Shown here: positions 46,370-54,546 of the stretch, in pieces
How the letters are laid out: each line of letters opens with the position of its first letter
Numbering within the stretch: the stretch's first letter is position 1
Program-made: the position numbers and the translations under genes
Assembly (NCBI GenBank): GCA_964531095.1
Contig: CAZHED010000018.1
Coordinates: forward strand, 1 to 64,000
Source: Palsa-1150 sp964531095
GTDB lineage: Bacteria; Myxococcota_A; Polyangia; Polyangiales; Polyangiaceae
Reading direction: 5' to 3'
Length of the DNA stretch: 64,000 nucleotides
The notes under the pieces: model-generated
What the model saw: the letters and a program-made list of their open reading frames with translations, nothing else
Told to the model about the DNA's origin: nothing
Databases searched by the model: none

Positions 46370-46690
46370 ATGAGCAAGCGCCTCGACTATTTGCTCAAGC
46401 TAACCCGCGAGCAGGGGACGCAGAAGGCGGATCCGTTCGCCTGGTACGGCCTCGCGATGGAGTATCGGAGCCTCGAGCGGTACGACGATGCCCTCTCGAC
46501 GTTCGAGGTCCTGCGCGCGCGCACCCCCGACTACGTGCCGATGTATCTGATGTGCGGGCAGATGCTCGAGAAGATCGGGCGCCCGGCCGACGCGCGGGCT
46601 TGGCTTTCGGCGGGAGCCGACCAAGCACGCAAGCGAGGAGACGCCCACGCACTCGGCGAGCTCGAGGGCGCGCTCGAGTCGCTCGGTTGA
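46370..46690 (+). CDS. Small TPR protein
   Basis: The 106-residue protein begins MSKRLDYLLKLTREQGTQKAD, then has TPR helix pairs (PFAWYGLAMEYRSLERYDDA, YVPMYLMCGQMLEKI, ADARAWLSAGADQA). It belongs to a short myxobacterial type usually about 100 residues long. The ATG at 46370 is preferred; ATG 46361 adds three residues. It is divergent from the coiled-coil gene and convergent with rarA. The function is unknown; it probably mediates protein binding. Confidence 0.82.
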   Translation: MSKRLDYLLKLTREQGTQKADPFAWYGLAMEYRSLERYDDALSTFEVLRARTPDYVPMYLMCGQMLEKIGRPADARAWLSAGADQARKRGDAHALGELEGALESLG

Positions 46691-46726
46691 GCGTTCGAGG
46701 TTCCGAACGGTGAAACCGGCGGCGAT

Positions 46727-48085
46727 TCACCCCCTCGATCGGATCGCGAAAAGGCGCTCCTTCACCCGCGCCTCTTCGCCGTGCGGGGTAGGGTCGTAGA
46801 GCAGTTGCCCCTCCAGCTCCTCGGGCAAGTACGTCTCGCCCGGTACGACCGAGCCTTCGAAGTCGTGCGCGTATCGATATCCTTCGCCGTATCCCTCTTC
46901 CTTCATCAGCGGCGTCACGGCGTTGCGTAGCTTCTTGGGCACGGGCACGCTCCCGTGCTTGGCGATGAGGGCCTTGGCGCGATGCCACGCCACCGTGCAA
47001 GCATTCGACTTGGGAGCGCAGGCGAGATAGATGCACGCTTGGGCGAGCGCGTACGTACCCTCGGGCATCCCGACGCGCCGCACGGTGGCGTCGGCGGAGC
47101 TCGCGACGAGGAGAGCGCGCGGATCGGCGTTCCCGATGTCTTCGCTCGCGAAGATCAGCATCCGGCGCGAGACGAAGAGCGGCTCGTCGCCCGCCTCGAT
47201 CATCCTCATCATCCAGTACGTGGCGGCGTCGGGGTCGCTGCCGCGCATCGATTTGATGAAGGCGCTGACGACGTTGTAGTGCTCTTCGCCGGCCTTGTCG
47301 TAGAGGAGCGGCCTGTGGCTTTCGGCCACGGCCACGGCCTCGATCGAGATGTGCTTGTCGCCGGTCGTCTCCAGATGGTCGGCCACGAGCTCGAGGGTCG
47401 AGAGCGCGCGGCGTGCGTCGCCCCCGGCGGCGCCGGCGATGGCCGTCAACGCGTCGTCATCGGCGGAAAGGCCCTTGTCTCCGAGCCCGCGCTCCTTGTC
47501 GGCCAGGGCGCGGCGCAGAAGGACGACCACGTCAGCCACGCCGAGGGCTTCGAGGTGAAACACTTTGCACCGGGAGAGGAGCGCCGCGTTGACGGCGAAG
47601 CTGGGGTTCTCGGTCGTCGCGCCGACCAGGACGATCGTCCCGTCTTCCACGTGCGGGAGAAACGCGTCTTGCTGCGCCTTGTTGAATCGATGAATCTCGT
47701 CGACGAACACGATGGTGCGGCCGCCATGGAAGGCCAGCCGGTCACGGGCCGCGGTGACGATTTCACGCAATTCCGCGACGCCCGACAGCACCGCGCTGAA
47801 TGGCACGAAGTGCGAACGCGTTGCGGCCGCGATGACACGGGCGAGCGTCGTCTTTCCGCTGCCCGGCGGGCCCCAGAAAATCATCGAGCGAACGCGGTCA
47901 CCGGTGATCGCCTGGGTGAGGAAGGAATGCGGGCCGAGGAGATGCGTCTGACCGACGAGGTCGGGCAGCGCGACGGGGCGCATGCGATCGGCGAGCGGCG
48001 CGCCGCGCTGGGAGCTCTTTCTCGCGGCGGCGCCGAAGAGCGTGGCGCCGGCATCCGGCGGGGGGCGGCGGGCGCGGGGGGGCAT
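46727..48085 (-). CDS. rarA: Replication-associated recombination protein RarA (MgsA)
   Basis: The 452-residue AAA+ ATPase acts at stalled replication forks. Walker A is GPPGSGKTT (residues 72-80), Walker B IVFVDEIHRF and sensor 1 LVGATTENPSF. The C-terminal tetramerisation domain has KSMRGSDPDAATYWMMRMIE and RMLIFASEDIGNADP, typical of RarA/MgsA. The ATG at 48085 gives a short basic N-terminus; the frame stays open to 48163 without support. It lies 99 bp downstream of purQ on the same strand. Confidence 0.95.
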   Translation of the reverse strand: MPPRARRPPPDAGATLFGAAARKSSQRGAPLADRMRPVALPDLVGQTHLLGPHSFLTQAITGDRVRSMIFWGPPGSGKTTLARVIAAATRSHFVPFSAVLSGVAELREIVTAARDRLAFHGGRTIVFVDEIHRFNKAQQDAFLPHVEDGTIVLVGATTENPSFAVNAALLSRCKVFHLEALGVADVVVLLRRALADKERGLGDKGLSADDDALTAIAGAAGGDARRALSTLELVADHLETTGDKHISIEAVAVAESHRPLLYDKAGEEHYNVVSAFIKSMRGSDPDAATYWMMRMIEAGDEPLFVSRRMLIFASEDIGNADPRALLVASSADATVRRVGMPEGTYALAQACIYLACAPKSNACTVAWHRAKALIAKHGSVPVPKKLRNAVTPLMKEEGYGEGYRYAHDFEGSVVPGETYLPEELEGQLLYDPTPHGEEARVKERLFAIRSRG

Positions 48086-48184
48086 GCGCCGGAACGTAGC
48101 GCGAATCGACGCCGGCGCGTGGCTACGCGCTATCCTGCCGCTCCGAAAGGACTCGGGGAGCAAAACTCGGGGTGATCGATCGAG

Positions 48185-48868
48185 CTAAGCGGCCGAGAGC
48201 ACTGCGTCGAAGAGTTTGCGTCCGTCGGCGCCACCGAGGATCGACTCGCTCATTCGCTCGGGGTGCGGCATGAGACCGAAGACGTTGCGGCGGGGGCCCC
48301 CGTACACACCGGCGATGCCGTGCATGCTGCCGTTGGGGTTCGCGCGATCGTCGATCGCGCCGTCGCCCGTGCAATAGCGGAGACCGATCCGCCCTTCGCC
48401 CTCGAGACGACGCAAGGTCTGGGCGTCGGCTTGGTACCGCCCCTCGCCGTGTGCAATCGGAAGCCGCCAGACGTCATCGAGCTTCGGCGTGAACGGCCCG
48501 GCGGCGGTCACTTTGACGTGCCAGTCGCCGCACTCGAAGCGCTGATGCAGATTGCGCGTGAGAGCCCCCGGCAGAAGGCCGAGCTCGGTGAGGATCTGGA
48601 AGCCGTTGCACACGCCGAGCACCCAGCCGCCGCGACCGGCATGGGCGCGCAAGGCGGGGCCGATCGGGCTGACTTTCGCGATGGCCCCGCACCGCAGATA
48701 GTCGCCGAAGCTGAACCCACCGGGCAGCGCCACGAGGTCGGTGCCCGGCGGAAGCTCCGTCTCGGTATGCCAGGCGACCGTCGTCGGCACGCCGCAAAGG
48801 TCGCGCAGCGTTCGGACCATCTCGGCCTCCGCGTTCGAGCCTGGGAATACGACCACGCACGCGCGCAT
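48185..48868 (-). CDS. purQ: Phosphoribosylformylglycinamidine synthase, glutaminase subunit
   Basis: The 227-residue class I glutamine amidotransferase supplies ammonia to PurL in step 4 of purine synthesis. LPGGFSFGDYLRCGA and the nucleophile Cys87 in GVCNGFQIL are present, with the His-Glu pair in PHPERM near residue 208. The ATG at 48868 starts MRACVVVFPGSN, as in other PurQ proteins. purL lies about 2.3 kb away on the opposite strand. PurS, needed by this complex type, is not in the window. Confidence 0.95.
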   Translation of the reverse strand: MRACVVVFPGSNAEAEMVRTLRDLCGVPTTVAWHTETELPPGTDLVALPGGFSFGDYLRCGAIAKVSPIGPALRAHAGRGGWVLGVCNGFQILTELGLLPGALTRNLHQRFECGDWHVKVTAAGPFTPKLDDVWRLPIAHGEGRYQADAQTLRRLEGEGRIGLRYCTGDGAIDDRANPNGSMHGIAGVYGGPRRNVFGLMPHPERMSESILGGADGRKLFDAVLSAA

Positions 48869-48922
48869 CGGGGCCGTTGGTAGCACAGGCGCAGGTGCGC
48901 GACGAACCTCACTCTACTAATT

Positions 48923-49384
48923 CTAGTCGCCGGCTTCCGCGTCGGTGGCTGCATCCACGATCGCAGCGTCGGTGGCGTCGGTCGACGCCGCGTCGCCCGC
49001 GTCACTCGCCGTCGCGTCGCTCGCCGTCGCGTCGCTCACGTCCGCCGTCGCGTCGCTCGCGTCGGCCACCGCTGCATCGCCGGCGTCGCTCGCTGTCGCA
49101 TCGCTCGCGTCCACGTGGGGCGTCGCGTCGCTCGCGTCCGCGCTGGCGTCGCCGCCGTCCCCGCCTTCGGTCGCCGCGTCCCCCGCGTCGGCCGTCGCAT
49201 CGGGGGCGGATGAATCCGCGGAATCCGTCGCGGAATCTCCGGATGCATCGGACGTGCTGCCTTCGACGGTGCCGTCGGGGCTCGCGTCCGCGGTGACGGA
49301 CGGAGGTGTCCCCGTGTCGTCGCCGCAGCCAACGACCGTCAACGACGCGAGCGAAAGGGCTACCAAAGCATATCGAATGCGCAT
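48923..49384 (-). CDS. Asp/Ala/Ser-rich repetitive lipoprotein
   Basis: The 153-residue product has a signal peptide with lipobox (TVVGC, Cys20). Beyond it the sequence is almost entirely Asp, Ala, Thr, Ser and Gly, with short repeats such as DASDATASDAGDAA. The repetition is visible in the DNA as runs of GTCGCGTCGCTCGC-like units. The mature chain is predicted to be disordered and strongly acidic. The ATG at 49384 has AGGAGG six bases upstream, so it is translated. Such tails are common in Polyangia lipoproteins; a role at the cell surface or in cation binding is only a guess. A 54-bp gap separates it from purQ. Confidence 0.82.
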   Translation of the reverse strand: MRIRYALVALSLASLTVVGCGDDTGTPPSVTADASPDGTVEGSTSDASGDSATDSADSSAPDATADAGDAATEGGDGGDASADASDATPHVDASDATASDAGDAAVADASDATADVSDATASDATASDAGDAASTDATDAAIVDAATDAEAGD

Positions 49385-49540
49385 CAATTCCTCCTGAGTG
49401 GGAACACGGGAGACAATGCAGGTGCAGGCGTTTCCGAATAGTTTCCCCACGAAACCAGGATTGGATCATCGTGACATCGTTCGCGCCCGAAGCGGCCACG
49501 CGCCTGCAGCGACCCCGTGGCCCGCGTGCCTCCCGGCGCC

Positions 49541-50038
49541 TTACGGCTTCGCTTCGCGAAGCGCCTTACGCGCCGCCACGACACGAGGGTCGCTCTCTCC
49601 CCCGGGATCGACGGCCCTCGCTTGGTCGAGCTTCTCCTCGCACTCGCTCCAGCGGTACGCGTCGCAGGCGGCGTACGCGGCGCTTCGCAACCGGCTGGGA
49701 TCGGGCGCCTTCCCCACGACGGCGTCCATGGACATGATGACGAACGCGACGCCGATCGCCGCTGCGATCAGCGAAATGGCCCACACCGTTCGCGCGGTCC
49801 TGCGGCGCGGTGCCGGAAGCGGAACGACGTTCACGCGCAACGGGGCGTCCTGCTCCGCTCGATGGACTTGCGCGTACAGCGCGTCCGCCCTGGCGTGCAG
49901 GCTCGCCATGTCGAACCCACCCGCGCCGAGCTCCCGCCGTCGCTCCTCCGGGGTCATCGCGAGCACCCGTTCGATCTCGTCGTCCGCCTCCGAGTCTTCG
50001 ATGTCGCTCAGGATGTCTTCGGGACTGCGCTTGGACAT
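49541..50038 (-). CDS. Single-pass membrane protein, hypothetical
   Basis: The 165-residue protein has an acidic N-terminal cytoplasmic region of about 80 residues (PEDILSDIEDSEADDEIERV, TPEERRRELGAGGFDMA). A basic patch (PAPRRRTART) and one membrane helix (VWAISLIAAAIGVAFVIMSM) follow, then about 55 residues outside with a short TPR-like segment (YAACDAYRWSECEEKLDQAR). The layout recalls small regulators that pair with kinases or sigma factors, but none is adjacent. Start: ATG 50038; a GTG directly before it is possible. Confidence 0.78.
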   Translation of the reverse strand: MSKRSPEDILSDIEDSEADDEIERVLAMTPEERRRELGAGGFDMASLHARADALYAQVHRAEQDAPLRVNVVPLPAPRRRTARTVWAISLIAAAIGVAFVIMSMDAVVGKAPDPSRLRSAAYAACDAYRWSECEEKLDQARAVDPGGESDPRVVAARKALREAKP

Positions 50039-50180
50039 CACGTCGCCTCGCCTTCGTCGTTGCCGTCGTTCTTACCCGAATTCTTTCGAATGGCGCGCAG
50101 GTTGCGACGCAATGTCGTTGGCCCGGTAAATGTCGTCGACGCGGAGGCCACGGGTCGAGTCGTTGCGCGCGCGATGCGAG

Positions 50181-50256
50181 CACGTGGGCGCGAGGCGAAC
50201 ACGTGGGCGCGAGGCGAACACGTGGGCGCGAGGCGAGCACGTGGGCGCGCTCGGCA
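50181..50256. repeat. 19-bp tandem repeat with CACGTG cores
   Basis: Four units start CACGTGGGCGCG at 50181, 50200, 50219 and 50238, with a 19-bp period; the first two are identical, the third differs at its last base and the fourth diverges in its 3' half. Each contains the palindromic hexamer CACGTG. The 19-bp period does not preserve a reading frame. Confidence 0.9.
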
Positions 50257-50275
50257 AGCCATTGGGCCGGCTGGG

Positions 50276-50359
50276 CAAGCGCTCGTGCACGCCAGCCGAG
50301 CGCTCGTGCACGCTAAGCGAGTACTTGTGCGCGCGGCCAAGCGGTCGCGCGCGCGGGGC
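50276..50359. repeat. Imperfect 21-bp tandem repeat
   Basis: Units of 21 bp begin at 50276, 50297, 50318 and 50339. The first two share the core GAGCGCTCGTGCACGC or AAGCGCTCGTGCACGC, and the last two are diverged. GTGCAC palindromes occur in the first two units. The array directly follows the 19-bp array. Confidence 0.75.
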
Positions 50360-50592
50360 GTGCACGTGTGTCGGCGAGGCAGCGCTTGCCCCGACTCCGC
50401 ACGCCCTCGGGTCGGCGTCGGGAGCCCGTGCGCCGCGCACGCAAGTCGTCCCCTCGCGTGGGGGTCCGGAAGCCTGAGGCCGCCGATTGCTGTGGCCCAC
50501 TCGAGGAAGGCCGTCGCGGCGAACGGGTTCTTTCGCATGGAGACGCCGCGTGCCTCTTGCGGCCGGCCGGCGGCACGGGCAAGAGGGAGGCG

Positions 50593-51153
50593 ATGAAGCT
50601 CTACTACGCACCGCATACGCGGGCGACAAGGGCGCGGTGGATGCTCGAGGAGCTCGGCGTGCCCTATTGCCTCGTGCGCGTTCGCGTCGCGCCTCCGATG
50701 TTCGGAATTCGCGTGCCCACGCTCGTGGACGGCGACGTCGCGCTGACCGGGTCGGGTGCGATCTGCGCGTACCTCGCCGACAAGTTCCTCGACAAGGAGC
50801 TGGCGCCGAGGCCCGACGCGCCTGAGCGCGGGCCGTATCTCCAGTGGCTCTACTACGGAGCGGCGGCGCTGGACCCGCCCGTCCTCGACGCGTCGTTCGC
50901 CGCGGATCGCCAAGACACGACGGCTCTGGCGAAGGCGAAGAGCGCGTTCTCCCAGCGCGCGGCCGTGCTCGACGCGGCGCTCGACGGCAGAAAGTACCTC
51001 GTGGGCGACGACTTCACGGCGGCTGACATCGTCGTCGGGTCGATCGTGAAGGGCGCGATCACGCTCGGGCTGGTCCCTGAGCGCTCCAAGTTCGGCGCGT
51101 ACGTCGCCCGACTGACCGAGCGCGAGGCCTACCGAACCGCGGGAGCGGATTGA
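50593..51153 (+). CDS. Glutathione S-transferase-like protein with altered G-site
   Basis: The 186-residue product has a thioredoxin-fold N-terminal half (MKLYYAPHTRATRARWMLEE, then RVPTLVDGDVALTGSGAICA) and an all-helical C-terminal domain (KYLVGDDFTAADIVVGSIVK). It is shorter than typical GSTs (about 200-220 residues). The loop before the cis-Pro, usually 15 residues longer, is missing. The usual Glu/Gln-Ser pair that holds glutathione reads Gly-Ser here (TGSGAI). Catalysis with glutathione is therefore uncertain. The ATG at 50593 has GGGAGG upstream. purL follows after 22 bp. Confidence 0.85.
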   Translation: MKLYYAPHTRATRARWMLEELGVPYCLVRVRVAPPMFGIRVPTLVDGDVALTGSGAICAYLADKFLDKELAPRPDAPERGPYLQWLYYGAAALDPPVLDASFAADRQDTTALAKAKSAFSQRAAVLDAALDGRKYLVGDDFTAADIVVGSIVKGAITLGLVPERSKFGAYVARLTEREAYRTAGAD

Positions 51154-51175
51154 GTCGGGCTACGTTGAGCCACCG

Positions 51176-53542
51176 ATGACCGAGAACTTCCCGCACGACC
51201 CGCCCGTCACCCCGGAGCTCGCCCGGACCCACAAGCTGACCGACGACGAGTACGGTCTCGCGCGCCGGGCGCTCGGCCGCACGCCGACGTACGCCGAGCT
51301 GGGCGTATTCAGCGTCATGTGGAGCGAGCACTGCTCCTACAAATCGTCGCGGGTGCACCTGCGCCGCTTGCCCACGAAGGGACCGCGCGTCATTCAGGGC
51401 CCGGGGGAGAACGCCGGCGTCGTCGACATCGGCGACGGTTTCGCCGCCGTCTTCAAGATGGAGTCGCACAACCACCCGAGCTTCATCGAGCCTCACCAGG
51501 GGGCCGCGACCGGTGTCGGCGGCATCCTGCGCGACGTGTTCACGATGGGCGCACGCCCGATCGCAAGCCTCAATTCGCTGCGCTTCGGCCGGCCCGACCA
51601 CCCGCGCACGCCCGAGCTGCTCCGGGGCGTGGTGGCCGGCGTGGGCGGCTACGGCAACTGCATCGGCGTCCCCACCGTCGGCGGCGAGCTGCAATTCGAC
51701 CCGCGCTATGACGGCAACATTCTGGTCAACGCATTCACCTGCGGCGTCGCGCGCGCGGATCGGATATTTTACGGACGCGCATCGGGGGTCGGCAACGCCA
51801 TCCTCTACATCGGCGCCAAGACCGGACGGGACGGCATCCACGGCGCGACGATGGCGAGCGGCGAGTTTTCCGAGAAGGGACCGTCGCAAGGATCCGACAC
51901 GCCCGCGCCAGGGCTTCGCCCAGGAATGCGGATGACCATGCAGGTCGGGGATCCCTTCATGGGCAAGCTCCTGCTCGAGGCGTGCCTCGAGCTCTTCTCC
52001 GCGGACGTGCTCGAGGGGATTCAGGACATGGGCGCCGCGGGCCTCACGTCTTCGAGCGTCGAGATGGCCGGCCGCGCGAACAACGGGATCGAGATCGATC
52101 TCGACCTCGTACCGCGCCGCGCAAAGGCCATGACGCCTTACGAGATCCTGCTGAGCGAATCGCAGGAGCGAATGCTCCTCGTGGCGAAGCCGGGCCAGGA
52201 GGCGCGCGTGCTGGCGATCTGCGCGCGGTGGGATCTCGACGCAGCCGTGATCGGCGTCGTGACCGACACGAAGCGCTGGGTCGTCAAGGCAACAGCCGGG
52301 TACGACCCGCTGGTCGACCCCCCGTCGAGGCGCGCGCCAGTCGTCGTCTGCGACGTGCCGATCGGCGTCCTGACCGACGACGCTCCGGTCTACGATCGCC
52401 CTCGCCCCGCAGCCGGCGGCGCGCCCGCGATTTCCGACCCGGCGGGCGTGCCGATCCCGGCCGACGTCGGCATCGATCTCCTCGATCTCGTCGGCTCGCC
52501 GAACGTCGGATCGCGAGCCTGGGTGTGGCGGCAGTACGACCACATCGTGCGCGGGGGCACTGTCGTGCGGCCCGGCTCCGACGCGGCGGTCGTCCGTGTT
52601 CTGTGCGAGGGCGAGGGCAACGTCGTTGAGAAGCTGCTCGCGTTTGCGGTCGATTGCAGCCCTCGCATGTGCGAGCTCGATCCGTATGTCGGTGGGGCGA
52701 TGGCGATCGCCGAAGTGTGCCGCAACCTCGCGTGCAGCGGCGCGGAAGCCGTGGGGATCACCGATTGCCTCAACTTCGGCAATCCGGAGCGTCCCGAGGT
52801 GATGGAGCAGATTGCGCGCGCGGTGGACGGGATTGCCGCAGGATGTGCGGCTCTTGGCGTGCCGATCGTAAGCGGCAACGTGAGCCTCTACAACGAGACC
52901 GACGGCCGATCGATTCTTCCCACACCCGCCGTGGCCGCCGTCGGCCTCGTCGCACGAGAAGGCGACGTCGTGACCGCGTCGTTCAAGCGAGCCGGCGATA
53001 CGGTGTTGCTCCTGGGCGAGGCCGTCAGCCGGGGCGCGAGGGCGCTCGCGGGAAGCGAGTGGCTTGTCCGCGCGCACGCCGCAATACAGCGCGCGGCGCC
53101 GGGAGGGCCCCCGCCTTCCATCGACCTCGCCGCAGAAGCGAGGTTGCAGAAGCTCGTGATTGCGCTTGCCCGAGCCCAGCTGCTCGAGAGCGCGCACGAC
53201 GTCGCCGATGGCGGGCTCGCGGCGACGTTGGCCGAAAGCTGTACGACCGGACCGGTCGACGTGGGGGCTCGAATCGAGCTGCCGGCGTCGGGGGCACCGG
53301 TCGACGCCGTGGCGGCGGTCTTCGGAGAGGCGCCGTCGCGGATCGTCGTCAGCGTTCGACCCGCGGCCGCCGCTCGGGTGCTCGAACTGGCCGGCACCGC
53401 CGGCGTCCCCGCCGCGCGAATCGGGGACACCGGCGGCGAGGTGCTGGCGCTCGCCGCGGCGCCGCTCGCATCGTGCGCGGTCCCGGTCGCCGAAATCCGA
53501 GCGCGACGCGAAGGCTGCTTGCGGAGCATCGTGGGCGACTGA
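51176..53542 (+). CDS. purL: Phosphoribosylformylglycinamidine synthase subunit PurL (small type)
   Basis: The 788-residue protein is the ATP-binding catalytic subunit of step 4 of purine synthesis. MWSEHCSYKSSRVHLRRLPT near the N-terminus, KMESHNHPSFIEPHQGAATG, DMGAAGLTSSSVEMA and the C-terminal ALDPYVGG-like LDPYVGGAMAIAEVCRN are family signatures. Its length is that of the stand-alone type that needs separate PurQ and PurS. Start ATG 51176. purQ is in the window but divergent and not linked. Confidence 0.96.
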   Translation: MTENFPHDPPVTPELARTHKLTDDEYGLARRALGRTPTYAELGVFSVMWSEHCSYKSSRVHLRRLPTKGPRVIQGPGENAGVVDIGDGFAAVFKMESHNHPSFIEPHQGAATGVGGILRDVFTMGARPIASLNSLRFGRPDHPRTPELLRGVVAGVGGYGNCIGVPTVGGELQFDPRYDGNILVNAFTCGVARADRIFYGRASGVGNAILYIGAKTGRDGIHGATMASGEFSEKGPSQGSDTPAPGLRPGMRMTMQVGDPFMGKLLLEACLELFSADVLEGIQDMGAAGLTSSSVEMAGRANNGIEIDLDLVPRRAKAMTPYEILLSESQERMLLVAKPGQEARVLAICARWDLDAAVIGVVTDTKRWVVKATAGYDPLVDPPSRRAPVVVCDVPIGVLTDDAPVYDRPRPAAGGAPAISDPAGVPIPADVGIDLLDLVGSPNVGSRAWVWRQYDHIVRGGTVVRPGSDAAVVRVLCEGEGNVVEKLLAFAVDCSPRMCELDPYVGGAMAIAEVCRNLACSGAEAVGITDCLNFGNPERPEVMEQIARAVDGIAAGCAALGVPIVSGNVSLYNETDGRSILPTPAVAAVGLVAREGDVVTASFKRAGDTVLLLGEAVSRGARALAGSEWLVRAHAAIQRAAPGGPPPSIDLAAEARLQKLVIALARAQLLESAHDVADGGLAATLAESCTTGPVDVGARIELPASGAPVDAVAAVFGEAPSRIVVSVRPAAAARVLELAGTAGVPAARIGDTGGEVLALAAAPLASCAVPVAEIRARREGCLRSIVGD

Positions 53543-53559
53543 GCCCCGAGCGGCTGGGG

Positions 53560-53595
53560 AACGAAGCGAACGAAGCGAACGAAGCGAACGAAAAG
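53560..53595. repeat. 9-bp tandem repeat downstream of purL
   Basis: AACGAAGCG is repeated in tandem at 53560, 53569 and 53578, with a fourth diverged copy at 53587. It lies between the purL stop and the next gene on the same strand. Confidence 0.9.
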
Positions 53596-53697
53596 CGGTG
53601 GCGAACCTACACGAGGGCGTGCCCGTTCTTGGCGCTGCGGCCGCTGTGGTACCCTGAATGCTGGAGCTGCTCTGCGCTCTTCGGCCGAGCTCCCGTC

Positions 53698-54543
53698 ATG
53701 TCCATTCGGTCATCTCCCCTGCTGGGGTACAACAACAACGTTCGCCACAAGGGAAAGGTCTTCCACATCCAGACGGAAGACTCGGGGGTCAAGTATGGCC
53801 ACATCATGACGCACCTTTTCACCGACGGCGGCCGGATCGTGAAGAGCGTGAAGACGAGCTATGCGGAGTATACGACCAGCGAGCGAATGACCGAGATCGT
53901 TCGCGAGATGATGAAGCAGCAGCACAAGGCGATGTTCATCGCGTTGCGCGACGGCAAGTTCGAGGGCATCGCCGACGCCGGCGGGGATGCCCCGTCCTCG
54001 CGGCCGGTCGCAACCGGCGGCGCTCTCGTGCAACCAGTGCGCGCGCCCGTCGAAGCGAAGCGGCCGGCTGGGGTTCCCCCTCCACTTCCACCGCGGTCCA
54101 GCCGTCCAGCCCAGGTCGAGCCGGCGCACCCGGCCAAGGAGGTGACCGCCGAGCCGCCGAGCACGGTCCACGAGCCCGAAGAGCTGACGCTCGATGTCGA
54201 CGGCTTCGAACGCGCTGCGGAGGCCGCCGACCCGTCGTCGCCGGCGCAGCGGACGGCGAGCGAGCTTCCTCCGCCGCCCGCGGATCTCCTGCGACAGAAA
54301 ACGGGCGCGCCCGGGGTGCGCTCCTCCGTCCCGCCGCCCCTGCCCGCACGCCGATCTCCGTCGGTTGCCCCCGGGGCGAGCGCCGAGCGCCGGTACGCGC
54401 CGACACGTCCTGCGTCGATCTTCGGACAGGCGCGTCCGCAGCAAGGCAAATCGATATTCGGCGAGGACTTGATGGGGGACAAGTCGCTCGACGAAGTCAT
54501 CCTCAGCTATCTGGCGGACGATGTGGAGGGAGAGAAGAAGTAG
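53698..54543 (+). CDS. Conserved protein with N-terminal YNNNVRHKG domain, unknown function
   Basis: The 281-residue product has a compact N-terminal domain of about 90 residues (LLGYNNNVRHKGKVFHIQTE, DGGRIVKSVKTSYAEY, REMMKQQHKAMFIALRDG) that I recall as a conserved domain in myxobacterial genomes, without a named function. The rest is Pro-rich and low-complexity, with a short conserved C-terminus (GEDLMGDKSLDEVILSYLAD) that could be a peptide binding other proteins. There is no signal peptide. The start is ATG 53698. The stop is 3 bp from the stop of the convergent gene. Confidence 0.8.
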   Translation: MSIRSSPLLGYNNNVRHKGKVFHIQTEDSGVKYGHIMTHLFTDGGRIVKSVKTSYAEYTTSERMTEIVREMMKQQHKAMFIALRDGKFEGIADAGGDAPSSRPVATGGALVQPVRAPVEAKRPAGVPPPLPPRSSRPAQVEPAHPAKEVTAEPPSTVHEPEELTLDVDGFERAAEAADPSSPAQRTASELPPPPADLLRQKTGAPGVRSSVPPPLPARRSPSVAPGASAERRYAPTRPASIFGQARPQQGKSIFGEDLMGDKSLDEVILSYLADDVEGEKK

Positions 54544-54546
54544 ACG

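Larger units (their letters stand above)
50039..50592. other. Intergenic region filled with two short tandem repeat families
   Basis: This 554-bp stretch lies between a minus-strand gene and a plus-strand gene. It holds the 19-bp array at 50181-50256 and the 21-bp array at 50276-50359. The part next to the minus-strand gene (50060-50130) is AT-richer and likely contains its promoter. Open frames cross it on both strands, but they are low-complexity Arg/Ala/Pro-rich or lack starts, so I call none of them a gene. Confidence 0.65.

Noticed and set aside
50038..50913. Minus-strand frame ending TGATG at the start of the membrane protein gene
   Set aside because: The overlap looks like coupling, but the frame crosses both tandem arrays, is low-complexity (Arg/Ala/Pro/Thr) and runs antisense to the GST-like gene.
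51059..53197. Minus-strand open frame of 712 codons
   Set aside because: Antisense to purL, whose motifs are unmistakable; the shadow is Arg/His/Ala-rich with no recognisable fold.
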